This document shows positions 39,110 through 50,185 of a stretch of 51,558 bases of DNA, in pieces. The notes beneath the pieces were generated by a model. The model ran no database searches and was not told where the DNA came from. It saw only the letters and a program-made list of their open reading frames with translations. Origin of the DNA: DASPKT01 sp035626475 (lineage in GTDB: Bacteria; Pseudomonadota; Alphaproteobacteria; Azospirillales; Azospirillaceae); contig DASPNP010000046.1 of NCBI GenBank assembly GCA_035626475.1, positions 1 to 51,558 on the forward strand. The letters are read 5' to 3'. Within the stretch, counting starts at the first letter, position 1, and the number at the start of each line of letters is the position of its first letter. Position numbers and translations under genes: made by a program.

Positions 39110-42100
39110 GTGCCGACGATCACCGGAACCTTCCAGGACGACACGATCGTCGGCACCGCGGGCGACGACATCATCCAGATGCGCAGCGGCGAGGACGATA
39201 TCGACGGCGCCGCCGGCACGGACCGGGTCATCTTCCCCGGCGCCTACGCCAACTACGACATCAGGACGCTTGCCGGCGTGACCTGGGTCAACGGCAAGGT
39301 GCCGGGCCTGTACGAGTTCACCGCCCGGCTGCGGAACGTGGAGCAGCTCGAGTTCTCCGACCGGCTCCTGGTGATGTCGCCTGCCTCCGCCGACGCGGTC
39401 ATCATGGGCACGCTCCGGGAAGACACGCTGGTGGGGACCGGCGGTAACGACGTCTTCGACGGCAGGGGCTGGCACGACGTGATCGACGGCGGCCCTGGCC
39501 TCGACACCGCATTGTTCTTCCATCGTCGGGCCGAGTTCACCGTCGTGACGGCCGCCGGCATCACCCGCGTCTTCCCCAGCATCACGGCGGGGGAGTACGC
39601 TTTCAGCACCGTCACCCTGAGAAACGTGGAGCGCCTGCGCTTCTACGACCAGGAGATCGCGGTACCGACGGCGGGGCCGGTGCCGATCTCGGGAGCGACC
39701 GCCTATTCCTACGATTCCCTCGTCGGCACCGACGGGGACGATCTCTTCGACGGGAAGGGCGGTTCGGACACGATCGATGGCGGACCCGGAACCGACACGG
39801 CGGTCTTTTTCGGGCGGCAGGGCCAGTATTCCATCACCACCGTCGCCGGAGTGACGCGGGTGGTGTCCTTTCTGGCACCGGAGGACGTCTCGGCGATCCT
39901 GCGAAATGTCGAGGTGCTGCAGTTCAGCGACTCCACACGGCCGCTGACGACCTCGTCGATCGTGCCGATCACCGGGACGATCGACGGCAATCTGCTCATC
40001 GGTACGGCCGGCGACGACCTGTTCCAGGGCAATGGCGGCGACGACACGATCCTCGGCGGGCTAGGCAGCGACAGCGCCATCGTGTTCCAGCCCGCCAGCA
40101 GCTACACGATCAGCAGCATCGCGGGCATCACTCGGCTGTCACAACGGTTCGAGACCATCATCCTGCATGGCGTCGAGACGGTGCAGTTCACGACCGGGCC
40201 GGTCAGCCTTCCCACGACCTCGCTGACGCCCTTCATCGGCACGGTGGGCTCAGGTGCTCCGATCTACGGCTCGGTCGGCGACGACGTGATCGATCCGCAG
40301 CGGGGGATCCGCTACATCGACGGCGGCGAGGGGAACGACACGCTGGCGCTGTTCACGACCAGTTCGAACTTCAGCATTGTGACGCTCGCCGGCATCACCT
40401 ACCTCAGCAGCAATAATGAGCTAGGCAACCCCTATGCGATCGGCACCGGGCTTACGGTGGAGCGGGTCGAGACGGTGGGCTTCCTGGACCGAACGCTCCA
40501 GCTGCCGACCGCCACACGGACAGCAATCCGCGGCGGCACGACGTCCGACCCCCTGGTCGGGACCGCCGGTGACGACATCTTCGAGACGAATGTCGTCAAT
40601 CTCGTCCAGGGCGGCGAGGGGAACGACACGATCGTCTATTTCGCGCCGCGCGCCAACTACGACATCCGGACCTTGTCCGGCGTCACCCGGATCGCGGCGT
40701 TCGGGCACAGCGCCCGCTATTCGAACAACCCCGTTCTCGAAGGAGTCGAGCGCATCCTCTTCACGGACGCGGAGGTCACGCTGCAACCGACATCGCGTCC
40801 CCTGATCCGATCGGTCTCCGGCGTGCTCGACAGGATAGGAACGGGCGGTGACGACCTTTTCCTGGGCAGCGGCTTCGGACGCTTCGATGGAGGCGCGGGC
40901 CGCGACACCGTCCTGCGCTTCGAGAACAGCACAGGTTACAGGGTCGAGACCATCGCGGGCATTACGCGGATCATCAGGTCGGAGAACTACCCGTTCGGTA
41001 ACTTCAGCATCTATTCCAACGTCGAGGAGGTCCAGTTCCTGGACAGGACCATTGCTCTCGACGCACCAGCGGTCACGCTCCTCACCGCCCCCTTCGGCTC
41101 CATCCGGATCAATGGAACGACCGGCTCGGACCTGTTCCTGCCGACCTCCTTCGTCACGCTCTTCGGCGGCGCCGGCCTGGACACGGCTGTCGTCTTCGCC
41201 GACAGCAAGGACTTCACCTTCGAGCGAACCGCGACCGGCGTGGCGATGACCGGTACGCCGGGGACCAGCTACCTGTCCTTCACGACCGTCGCCATGGAGA
41301 GTGTCGAGCGCGTCCGCTTCCTGGATCGCGAGCTGGTGCTCCAGACCTATGCCAACGACCTGTTCCTGCTGCGCACCGTCAACGGGCTGGTGGGCTGGAG
41401 CCAGCCCGACGGCGCCGGCGGCTTCACTTCCTTCGGCGCCCCCGCGGGGCTCGACCTCGCGTCACTTACCGTGCGCGGCATCGGCGACTTCGACGGCGAC
41501 GGACGCGGCGACCTGCTGCTGGGCCGGCCGGGCGGCCCCGACCTGGTCTGGGCCCTGACCGGCGGACCCTCGGCCCTGTCGGCGGTAGCCGGCTATAGTG
41601 GACAGCGGGTGGCCGCCAGCGGGGACTTCATCGGCTCGACCGCCACCGACATTCTGCTGACCGACGGGGCGGGTGCCTTCTCATTCGTCGATGTCGCCGC
41701 GGGCACCACGCGGCCCTTTCTGACCCTGGCGCCGGGCTTCGCCCTGGTGGGGGTCGGAAACCTGGACGGGACGGGGAAGGACGACGTGCTGTTCCAGAAC
41801 ACAGCGACCGGCGCCCTGCTCTACTGGAACGGCGAGGCCTTCCGGAACTCCCTGACCTTGGCCCCGGCAAGCGGCTGGCAGGTGGAGAGGATCGGCAACT
41901 TCGTCGGCAGCGCCACGGACGACATCCTGCTTTTCAACACCAAATCCCGCGTCCTGCTGTTCTGGGACGCCACGCGGGGGACCGCTGGCTTCCAGGACTT
42001 CATCACCCTACCGGAGAACTACCTTGTGGCCGGCGCCGCCGATTTCGATGGCGACGGGCGCGACGACGTGCTGTTCCGCAGCAACGACGGCGCGTCCTCG

Positions 42101-42184
42101 GTCTATTGGAGCGGCACCGGCTTCGTCGATGTCGGGGGCGTGCTGGCCTCGGCCACCCTGGTAGGCGTGGGCGACTTCGGCTAG
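39110..42184 (+). CDS. Large RTX-like repeat protein with FG-GAP C-terminal domain
   Basis: The protein has 1,024 residues from the GTG at 39110, chosen because AGGAAA lies five bases upstream and the family often starts with M/VPTITGT; an ATG at 39047 is the alternative. Residues ~1-760 are eight tandem units of ~95 residues. Each unit has an RTX-like calcium loop (for example GTDGDDLFDGKGGSDTIDGG), a strand pair YxIxTxAGVTRV, and a closing LRNVExLQFxDRxxxLPT. The last ~260 residues hold four FG-GAP/VCBS-type units (GIGDFDGDGRGDLLLGR, GNLDGTGKDDVLFQN and two more), probably a beta propeller. There is no signal peptide, as expected for type I secretion. No exporter genes are in the window. 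Likely a secreted or surface adhesin-like protein. Confidence 0.85.
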   Translation: MPTITGTFQDDTIVGTAGDDIIQMRSGEDDIDGAAGTDRVIFPGAYANYDIRTLAGVTWVNGKVPGLYEFTARLRNVEQLEFSDRLLVMSPASADAVIMGTLREDTLVGTGGNDVFDGRGWHDVIDGGPGLDTALFFHRRAEFTVVTAAGITRVFPSITAGEYAFSTVTLRNVERLRFYDQEIAVPTAGPVPISGATAYSYDSLVGTDGDDLFDGKGGSDTIDGGPGTDTAVFFGRQGQYSITTVAGVTRVVSFLAPEDVSAILRNVEVLQFSDSTRPLTTSSIVPITGTIDGNLLIGTAGDDLFQGNGGDDTILGGLGSDSAIVFQPASSYTISSIAGITRLSQRFETIILHGVETVQFTTGPVSLPTTSLTPFIGTVGSGAPIYGSVGDDVIDPQRGIRYIDGGEGNDTLALFTTSSNFSIVTLAGITYLSSNNELGNPYAIGTGLTVERVETVGFLDRTLQLPTATRTAIRGGTTSDPLVGTAGDDIFETNVVNLVQGGEGNDTIVYFAPRANYDIRTLSGVTRIAAFGHSARYSNNPVLEGVERILFTDAEVTLQPTSRPLIRSVSGVLDRIGTGGDDLFLGSGFGRFDGGAGRDTVLRFENSTGYRVETIAGITRIIRSENYPFGNFSIYSNVEEVQFLDRTIALDAPAVTLLTAPFGSIRINGTTGSDLFLPTSFVTLFGGAGLDTAVVFADSKDFTFERTATGVAMTGTPGTSYLSFTTVAMESVERVRFLDRELVLQTYANDLFLLRTVNGLVGWSQPDGAGGFTSFGAPAGLDLASLTVRGIGDFDGDGRGDLLLGRPGGPDLVWALTGGPSALSAVAGYSGQRVAASGDFIGSTATDILLTDGAGAFSFVDVAAGTTRPFLTLAPGFALVGVGNLDGTGKDDVLFQNTATGALLYWNGEAFRNSLTLAPASGWQVERIGNFVGSATDDILLFNTKSRVLLFWDATRGTAGFQDFITLPENYLVAGAADFDGDGRDDVLFRSNDGASSVYWSGTGFVDVGGVLASATLVGVGDFG

Positions 42185-42633
42185 CGCCCGCGCCGGGTCA
42201 GGTTGATCGCCTCGTCGAGGGCGGAGAGGAAGCGGGACTTATCCTGCTTGCTCATCGGCGCGTTGCCGCCCTGGACCACGCCCATGTCGCGCAAATCGCG
42301 CATCAGCGTGCGCATCGCCATGGCCTGGCCGATGCTGGCCGTGGTGAAGGGCCGGCCGGAGGGGCCGATGACCTTGGCGCCGTTCTTCAGGCAGCGGTCG
42401 GCCAGGGGGATGTCGGCGGTCACCACGATGTCGCCCTTGGCCGCGCGCTCGGCGATCCAGTCGTCGGCGGCGTCGAAGCTGTCAGAGACGACGACCAGCT
42501 GCACCCGCCCGCCGGGCGGCACGCGCAGCGGCCCGTTGGCGACCAGGAAGACCTGAAGCTGGTAGCGATCGGCCACCCGGAAGATCTCGTCCTTGACCGG
42601 GCAGGCGTCGGCGTCCACGTAGATGTCGAGCAT
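42181..42633 (-). CDS. YaiI/YqxD-family (DUF188) protein
   Basis: The protein has 150 residues. It matches the DUF188 family over its full length: IYVDADACPVKDEIFRVADR (acidic PIN-like start), VVVSDSFDAADDWIAERA, GDIVVTADIPLADRCLKNGA, and the C-terminal RDLRDMGVVQGGNAPMSKQD. The fold resembles nucleases of the PIN group, but the role is unknown. GGGAGGT precedes the ATG. Its stop codon overlaps that of the large repeat protein in the palindrome CTAG. Confidence 0.94.
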   Translation of the reverse strand: MLDIYVDADACPVKDEIFRVADRYQLQVFLVANGPLRVPPGGRVQLVVVSDSFDAADDWIAERAAKGDIVVTADIPLADRCLKNGAKVIGPSGRPFTTASIGQAMAMRTLMRDLRDMGVVQGGNAPMSKQDKSRFLSALDEAINLTRRGR

Positions 42634-42759
42634 ACCTCCCAATACCACCCGGCCCCGCGTTGCGGAAGCACCCAAGGGTAGGGTAGAACACCACCGCCGC
42701 TGGGACCCCGGGTTCCGGCGCCCAGACCGTTTTTTCCAGCCGCCGGAGCGATACGACCC

Positions 42760-44430
<1,671 letters not shown>

Positions 44431-44467
44431 TCGGACAAGTCGTCGACAGGGAGGGGCGGCGTCTTCA

Positions 44468-44664
44468 TCCTTCTCCCCTTGCGGGAGAAGGATGGGGCCC
44501 CAAGCCTGCTTGGGGAGGATGAGGGGTCGACCGCCCTTAGGCGGTCGTTCTCCACCGCTCGTCCAGGATCGGGCGTCGAGAACGTCGGGCTACGCCCGCC
44601 GACCCCTCACCCTCCCACCGCTTCGCGGTGGGGCCCATCCCTCTCCCGCAAGGGGCGAGGGATA
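44468..44664. repeat. Mosaic palindromic intergenic repeat, long form, second copy
   Basis: It has the same layout as 4295-4497: CCTTCTCCCCTTGCGGGAGA at one end, CCCTCTCCCGCAAGGGGCGA at the other, with smaller hairpins inside (CCGCCCTTAGGCGG, CCACCGCTTCGCGGTGG, CGTCGGGCTACGCCCGCCGA). The 318-base space between ettA and the lipoprotein gene holds this element and, after 44665, presumably the promoter of the lipoprotein gene. Confidence 0.75.
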
Positions 44665-44748
44665 AAGCGGGCCGCCTCTATTTTGTCATACTGGCGGTGT
44701 GCAATGATGGTGGGGCGGATCGTCGCCCGCCATCGGAGCACCAGCATC

Positions 44749-46305
44749 ATGTCCAGTTCCGGCCGCGCCCTGCCGGCCCTCGCCCTTCTCCTGCTCGCCA
44801 CTGCCTGCGCGCCGACCTACACGGGCTCGGCCCGCGCCCCGGCCGGACCGCCGCCGCTGGACGACAATGGCCGCTGCGACGATCCCCGCTTCCTGCAGAA
44901 CAATGGCGGCCGCGCCGCGCCCGGCACCGACGAGGCGGACTGCCAGCTGCATGGCGGCGGCATCGACGAGCGCTATGAGGGGTTCCGCGGTCCTCTCGCC
45001 CGCAACGGACGCTGCGACGATCCGGACTTCGCCAACAGCACCCGGCAGGGCGAGCGCGGCACCGACCTGTACGACTGCTCGCGCTACGGCGCCGGGCTGA
45101 CGGCCGAGGCGGTCGCCCGGCTGCCGCGCCCGCCGGCCAACTACGACCCGCGCACCGGTCAGGCCTATCCGACCCAGCCGAGCTACACCCCGCCCGTTTA
45201 CGGTCCGGCGCCGTCGCGGCCCTACTATCCGCCGCCGGTCTACGGGCCCCCGCCGCCGGCCTATTATCCGCCCTACGACAGCGGCTACTGGTCGCGCGAC
45301 TACTATGAGGGCGAGCGGCGCCGGTACAATCGCAAGTACAATTTCAACGGCCGCTGCGACGACCCGCGCTACGAGACCTCGCATGGTGGCAACGCCGAGG
45401 AGGGTACGGACGAGTTCGACTGCCTGCTCTACGGCAACGGGCTGAAGGGCCGCTATGTCGGCAAGGAGGGCGACCTGGCGCGCAACGGCGTCTGCGACGA
45501 CCCGCGCTTCGCCGTCACCACCGGCCGCGCCCGCGCCTACCGCGACGATTTCGACTGCTCGCGCTATGGCCAGGGGCTGAAGAACTTCTATCCCCGGGGG
45601 AAGACGCCGCCGCCGGTGGTGGTCACCAACCCGGCCCCGCCGCAGCCTCCGGCAGTCCAACCGCCGACGGTGCAGCCGCCGCCGGCCCCGCCCCAGCCCG
45701 GCGAGCGTCCGCGCCTGTTCGACCGGGTGTTCGACCCGGTGGAGGGGCGCGAGCCCGCCGGGGAGCGCCAGCGCGACCGCCGCCGGCGCGAGGCCGAGGG
45801 CGTGCCGCAGACCCATCCCCGCTTCCCGGGCTCGGCGCCGGCCGAGGCGCCGGTCATCGTGCCGACCGAGCCGCCGCCCGCCCAGTCGGCGCCTGTGGAA
45901 GCCGCCCCGCCGGCCGACCCGGGCCCGGCCATCGAGGCCGAGCGCGCGCGGGCCGAGATGGAGCGGCAGCAGCGCGAGCAGATGCAGGAGCGGCAGCGTC
46001 AGGCCCAGGAGGAGGCCCGGCGAGAGGCTCAGGAGCGGCAGCGCCTCCAGGCCGAGCAGGCGGCCCAGGAGTATGAGCGCCAGCGCGCCCAGGCCGAGCA
46101 GGCGGCGCGCGAGCATGAGGCGCTGCAGGAGCGGCAGCAGCGCGAACTGGCCGCCCGCCAGGCCGAGGCGGACGCCGCCCGCGCCGCCGCCCGCGCCCAG
46201 GCCGAAGCCGAGCGCGCCGCCCGCGAGCAGGCCCGGCAGGAGCAGGAGGAGGCGCGCCGCAGCCAGCGCCAGGAGAACCCGGACGCGCAGAAGGTCGAGC
46301 CCTGA
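44749..46305 (+). CDS. Lipoprotein with four paired-cysteine repeats and a coiled-coil tail
   Basis: The protein has 518 residues. The signal peptide ends in a lipobox (ALALLLLATAC, lipid on Cys), so it is anchored to a membrane. Residues ~35-290 contain four related units of ~38 residues, each opening NGRCDDPRF or similar and closing DCxxYGxGL, arranged two by two around a Pro/Tyr-rich segment (PPVYGPAPSRPYYPPPVYGP). A Pro-rich region follows. The last ~140 residues are a charged coiled coil rich in Gln, Glu, Arg and Ala (RQQREQMQERQRQAQEEARR). The start at 44749 is fixed by the signal peptide. The family is not known to me; the layout suggests a periplasmic scaffold reaching from the outer membrane. 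Confidence 0.82.
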   Translation: MSSSGRALPALALLLLATACAPTYTGSARAPAGPPPLDDNGRCDDPRFLQNNGGRAAPGTDEADCQLHGGGIDERYEGFRGPLARNGRCDDPDFANSTRQGERGTDLYDCSRYGAGLTAEAVARLPRPPANYDPRTGQAYPTQPSYTPPVYGPAPSRPYYPPPVYGPPPPAYYPPYDSGYWSRDYYEGERRRYNRKYNFNGRCDDPRYETSHGGNAEEGTDEFDCLLYGNGLKGRYVGKEGDLARNGVCDDPRFAVTTGRARAYRDDFDCSRYGQGLKNFYPRGKTPPPVVVTNPAPPQPPAVQPPTVQPPPAPPQPGERPRLFDRVFDPVEGREPAGERQRDRRRREAEGVPQTHPRFPGSAPAEAPVIVPTEPPPAQSAPVEAAPPADPGPAIEAERARAEMERQQREQMQERQRQAQEEARREAQERQRLQAEQAAQEYERQRAQAEQAAREHEALQERQQRELAARQAEADAARAAARAQAEAERAAREQARQEQEEARRSQRQENPDAQKVEP

Positions 46306-46432
46306 CGCGCGTCTCCTGACTTGGCCGCCCGCGCCCGCCGCATGGCTGCAAGGGCGCGGGCGTCGGTTGTGGGGGCTAAGTGCGGCGGCCTAACCTTTCC
46401 CACACCCTCTGCATGGTGATGGGAGAGACGGC

Positions 46433-47626
46433 ATGTCGCGTTCGACGCTGGTCCTGGTCTGCGGGTCCCTGGCCCTGTTCCTGACCATGGGCATCCGCCA
46501 GGATTTCGGCCTGCTGCTGGCGCCCATCACCCGCGACACCGGCTGGGCCGTCGGCGGGCTGGCGCTGGGCTTCGCCCTCCAGCAGATCGTCTGGGGCCTG
46601 GTGCAGCCGGTGGCCGGCGCCATCGCCGACACGAAGGGCCCGCGCCTGGTGGTCGCCGGCGGCGGGCTGCTCTATGCGGCGGGCCTCGTCACCATGGCGG
46701 CTGGCGGCAGCGTCCCGGCCTTCCAGGTCGGGGCGGGACTGCTGGTGGGCGCGGCGCTGGCCTCGGTCAGCTTCTCGGTGGTGCTGGGCGCCATCACCCG
46801 CGCCGCACCGCCAGAAAAGCGGATCTCCTATGCCGGCATGGCGACGGCCGGCGCCAGCTTCGGCATGTTCGCCTTCGTGCCCGTCGGGCGCGAGCTCATC
46901 GGAAGCTTCGGCTGGCAGGGCGCGCTGTTCGGCCTGGCATCCATCTCGCTGCTGATCCTGCCGCTGTCGCTGGCCCTGGGCGGCCGTCCCGCGGCACCGG
47001 CCACCTCGGCCGTGCCCGGCCCGTCCCTGCGCGAGGCGCTGGGCATGGCGATGGGGCATCCGGGATTCCGGCTGCTGACCCTGGGCTTCTTCGTCTGCGG
47101 CTTCCACCTGGCCTTCGTCAGCGTGCACCTGCCGGCCTACGTCGCCAGCTGCGGCCTGCCGGACAGCGTCGGCGCCTATGGCCTGGCGCTGATCGGGCTC
47201 GGCAACGTGGTGGGCAGCCTGGCGGCGGGCAAGCTCGGCTCGCGACACCGGCCCAAATACCTGCTGGCCGGCATCTACGCCGCGCGCGGAATCGCCATCG
47301 CCGCCCTGCTGCTGGCGCCGAAGACCGCGCCGGTCGTCCTGACCTTCACCGCGGTCATGGGGCTGCTCTGGCTGTCGACCGTGCCGCTGACCAGCGGGAT
47401 CGTGACCGGCATCTTCGGGCCGCGCTACGCCTCCACCCTGTTCGGCATCGTCTTCCTGTCGCACCAGGTCGGCGGCTTCCTGGGCGCGTGGCTGGGCGGC
47501 GTCTCCTACGATCTGTCCGGCAGCTACGACGCCATCTGGTACGCCAGCCTGGCGCTCGCCGCCTTCGCCACCATCGTCCATCTGCCGATCCGCGACCGGC
47601 GGCTGGAGGCCTTCGCGGCGGCGTGA
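46433..47626 (+). CDS. MFS transporter
   Basis: The protein has 397 residues with about twelve membrane segments. The loop after segment two reads GAIADTKGPRLVV, the MFS motif-A region. The first segment contains FLTMGIRQDFGLLLAPITRD, a pattern seen in the oxalate/formate- and monocarboxylate-type branch of the superfamily. A carboxylate substrate is possible but not shown. GGGAGAG precedes the ATG. No regulator or enzyme gene is linked. Confidence 0.9.
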   Translation: MSRSTLVLVCGSLALFLTMGIRQDFGLLLAPITRDTGWAVGGLALGFALQQIVWGLVQPVAGAIADTKGPRLVVAGGGLLYAAGLVTMAAGGSVPAFQVGAGLLVGAALASVSFSVVLGAITRAAPPEKRISYAGMATAGASFGMFAFVPVGRELIGSFGWQGALFGLASISLLILPLSLALGGRPAAPATSAVPGPSLREALGMAMGHPGFRLLTLGFFVCGFHLAFVSVHLPAYVASCGLPDSVGAYGLALIGLGNVVGSLAAGKLGSRHRPKYLLAGIYAARGIAIAALLLAPKTAPVVLTFTAVMGLLWLSTVPLTSGIVTGIFGPRYASTLFGIVFLSHQVGGFLGAWLGGVSYDLSGSYDAIWYASLALAAFATIVHLPIRDRRLEAFAAA

Positions 47627-47644
47627 GGGGGCAGCGCTGATGCT

Positions 47645-47754
47645 GTGCGTGCTTCGACAGGCTCAGCATGAGGAGGATTTAGCTGCTCCCGGCGAATGAA
47701 CCGGGGGTGCCTCGCGTACCCCCTTCCTCATCCTGAGCTTGTCGAAGGACGCAC
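47645..47754. repeat. CTTCGACAAGCTCAGG-type dispersed inverted repeat
   Basis: Arms GTGCTTCGACAGGCTCAGCA (47650) and TCATCCTGAGCTTGTCGAAG (47728-47747) are inverted with three changes. It is the family of the perfect 30-base inverted repeat at 12301-12420. It lies between the convergent MFS and EamA genes. Confidence 0.75.
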
Positions 47755-47798
47755 CACCTCGCAGCCCCGTCCTGGCGCACGGCACGACGGCCGCGCAC

Positions 47799-48761
47799 TC
47801 AATCCGCCCCGTCGCCCGGCGGCACGGGCTTGGGCTGGGCGGTCTTCAGGCTGACCAGCAGAACGCCGGCCAGGATCAGCACGGCACCTACGCCCTGGAT
47901 CCAGGTGAGGTCCTCGCCCAGCCCGACATGGCCGATGACGATGTTGGAGACGGGGCCCAGCGCGCCGGCCATGGCGACCGGGTTGGCGCCGATGCGGCGC
48001 AGCGCCTCGGCGGTCATGAAGATCGGCAGGACGGTGCTGACCACCGCCATGACACCCGACAGGGCGAAGACCTGCCAGGGCAGGTCCAGGGCCGCCATGG
48101 GGCGCAGCACCAGGAACTGGGCGATGCAGAACAGGCAGGCGACCGTCGTCGCCCAGGCGGTGAAGCGCAGCGAGCCGATGCGGCCGATGACCCGGCTGCC
48201 CATCACCAGATAGACGGCGTAGGCGAAGGCGCTGGACAGGATCAGCGCCGCGCCCAGGGGCAGGTTGGCGTTGGCGCCGGCGACCGCGTGGCTCAGCACC
48301 AGCCCGACCCCGCCATAGGTCAGCGCCAGCGCGCCCGCCTCGCGCGCACCGATGCGCTTCCTCAGGAACAGCCAGGACAGCACCACGACGAAGGTCGGGT
48401 AGAGGAACATCAGCAGCCGGCCGATGCCGGCGGTAACGTACTGCAGCCCCATGAAATCGAGCATGCTGGCGAGATAGTAGCCGACGAAGCCCAGCACCCC
48501 GACCATCACGAGGTCGCGCCGCTCCACCCTCGGCCCGCCGCCCTTGCGGGCCAGCCACAGGGCGATGGCCAGGAAGAAGGGCAGGGAGAAGGACATGCGC
48601 AGGAACAGCAGCGTCACCGGGTCGGCGCCGTGCGCGTAGCTGAGCTTGATCAGCAGCGGCCGCAGCGAGAAGGCCAGCACCCCGCCGATGGCGAGGAGCA
48701 GGCCGGTGACCCGGTAGGCGGAATTCCCCGGAGCCGCGGGGGAGGCGGTGGCGATGCTCAT
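47799..48761 (-). CDS. EamA/DMT-family transporter
   Basis: The protein has 320 residues with ten hydrophobic segments in two EamA halves. The first half begins VTGLLLAIGGVLAFSLRPLLIK and the second near NLPLGAALILSSAFAYAVYL, with the usual closing GAVLILAGVLLV. Such proteins export or import metabolites such as amino acids or drugs; the substrate is unknown. The ATG at 48761 gives a normal N-terminus; no extension is needed. Confidence 0.9.
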   Translation of the reverse strand: MSIATASPAAPGNSAYRVTGLLLAIGGVLAFSLRPLLIKLSYAHGADPVTLLFLRMSFSLPFFLAIALWLARKGGGPRVERRDLVMVGVLGFVGYYLASMLDFMGLQYVTAGIGRLLMFLYPTFVVVLSWLFLRKRIGAREAGALALTYGGVGLVLSHAVAGANANLPLGAALILSSAFAYAVYLVMGSRVIGRIGSLRFTAWATTVACLFCIAQFLVLRPMAALDLPWQVFALSGVMAVVSTVLPIFMTAEALRRIGANPVAMAGALGPVSNIVIGHVGLGEDLTWIQGVGAVLILAGVLLVSLKTAQPKPVPPGDGAD

Positions 48762-48849
48762 GCCGCCAGCATGGCCGGGCGATCAGCGCCTTGGCAAAGC
48801 CGGCCGGCGGGACCCTCCTCGGCGCTTTGCGCATGGGCGGCTGATGCCC

Positions 48850-49362
48850 TTAGGGCTGCATGACCTCGAACCTGACGATGGCGGTCCGGCCGCGGCGGTT
48901 CGGCGTGTCGCGGTCGTAGCGCTCCACCGGCCGAAAGCCGCAGCGCCGCAGCACCGCCTCGGAGCGGGCGTTCTCGGCGTCGATGAAGGCCTCCACCCGG
49001 CTGCGCCCCAAGGACCCGAACAGATCGGCCAGCATGGCCCGCACGGCGGCCGAGGCGTAGCCGCACCCCGTCTCCTCCGGCATGAGCCAGTAGCCCACCA
49101 TGGCGCCGCCCGCCTCCTGCAGCCGGACCGTGGCGCAACCGACCATGGCGTCATCCTCCGCCCGCGCGATGGCCTGACGGCGGGAGACGCCCTCGACCAG
49201 GCCGCTACGGCTGGCCGCCACCATCGCGTCGGCGTCGGCCGGGGTGAAGGGGAAGGGCGTCGCCAGCAGCCATTGCGCCACCTCCAGCCGGTTCAGCGTC
49301 TCCAGCAGCAGGCCGCGCTCATGGTGATGGAAGGGGCGTAGGACGATCCGGGGAGGGGTCAT
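48850..49362 (-). CDS. GNAT-family N-acetyltransferase, RimJ/RimL-like
   Basis: The protein has 170 residues. It follows the ribosomal-protein acetyltransferase branch: IVLRPFHHHERGLLLETLNR at the start, GGAMVGYWLMPEETGCGYAS (acetyl-CoA loop), VEAFIDAENARSEAVLRRCG and FRPVERYDRDTPNRRGR at the end. The acceptor is unknown. Its ATG overlaps the stop of the upstream Rossmann-fold gene (ATGA), so the two are translationally coupled. Confidence 0.88.
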   Translation of the reverse strand: MTPPRIVLRPFHHHERGLLLETLNRLEVAQWLLATPFPFTPADADAMVAASRSGLVEGVSRRQAIARAEDDAMVGCATVRLQEAGGAMVGYWLMPEETGCGYASAAVRAMLADLFGSLGRSRVEAFIDAENARSEAVLRRCGFRPVERYDRDTPNRRGRTAIVRFEVMQP

Positions 49363-50150
49363 GCGGGATCGCGCAGCGTCGCCTGCACCCTCGTACGGAT
49401 GGCGAATTTGCGGCTGGCCTCGCCGCGCGGGGCCAGCAGCCAGTCCCACTCCCGCAAGGGCGCCGCGAGCGGCAGCGCCATGAGCGATGCTGGCGGCCGG
49501 GCGCCGAACAGCGGGTCCTCGGTGCGCAGCACGCCACCGTCAGGCGCCTCGAAGACCCGTTCCACGTCGGTCACCAGCAGCGTGCGGCAGGGAAAGCGCG
49601 CCAGATGCTCCAGGTGCCGCTCGACGATGGCGCGGCCGAAATCCGGTCGCGCCGCCGCGTCCTTCAGCGCCGCCACGGGACGCAGCGGTAGCTGCGAGGC
49701 GAGGTTGGCCGAGACCACCAGGTCCAGCATCGGCTCCGCCAGGAAGGCGTCCGACGGCCGCGCCTCGGGCAGGCGGCCGGCGGCGGCATCCTCCACCGTG
49801 CCCGTCAGGTCCAGGGTCGCGAATTCGACATTGGGGAAGAGGCGGGCGGCCCGGCGCGCGGCCGGCGGATGGGCGATGTCGGCCAGCAGCACGCGCTGGA
49901 ACGACTCGGCCAAGCCCGCCAGCGGCACGTCCAGCAGGGCGCCCGAACCCAGCACCAGGACGGTGCGCCGGCGCCGCAAGCCGGTGGCGGCGTCGAGAAT
50001 GGCAGTCCGGGTCGCGGCCAGATGCGGTTCCCAGGCGGCGCGGCAGCGGCGCGCGCGGGCCTGGATCGCCGCCACCTCGTCGGCATAGCCCAGACGCCGC
50101 GCCGGGGCGGGGCAGGTGGTGAGCGCGCTGGAGAGGAATTCGCGGATCAT
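49359..50150 (-). CDS. Rossmann-fold (methyltransferase-like) protein of unknown function
   Basis: The protein has 263 residues. RTVLVLGSGALLDVPLAGLA followed by RVLLADIAHPPAARRAARLF fits a nucleotide- or SAM-binding Rossmann start with the acidic residue at the end of strand two. LDLVVSANLASQLPLRPVAA occupies the place of the usual motif IV. No catalytic motif that would name the substrate is visible. It is coupled to the acetyltransferase gene downstream. The ATG at 50150 gives a compact N-terminus; the longer frame to 50243 crosses a terminator and is rejected. Confidence 0.75.
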   Translation of the reverse strand: MIREFLSSALTTCPAPARRLGYADEVAAIQARARRCRAAWEPHLAATRTAILDAATGLRRRRTVLVLGSGALLDVPLAGLAESFQRVLLADIAHPPAARRAARLFPNVEFATLDLTGTVEDAAAGRLPEARPSDAFLAEPMLDLVVSANLASQLPLRPVAALKDAAARPDFGRAIVERHLEHLARFPCRTLLVTDVERVFEAPDGGVLRTEDPLFGARPPASLMALPLAAPLREWDWLLAPRGEASRKFAIRTRVQATLRDPA

Positions 50151-50185
50151 GGCACCGCCATTCTGCCCCGCCCGGTGCGGGACCC

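Noticed and set aside
44479..44748. N-terminal extension of the lipoprotein frame
   Set aside because: It reads through the mosaic repeat; the lipoprotein signal begins only at 44749.
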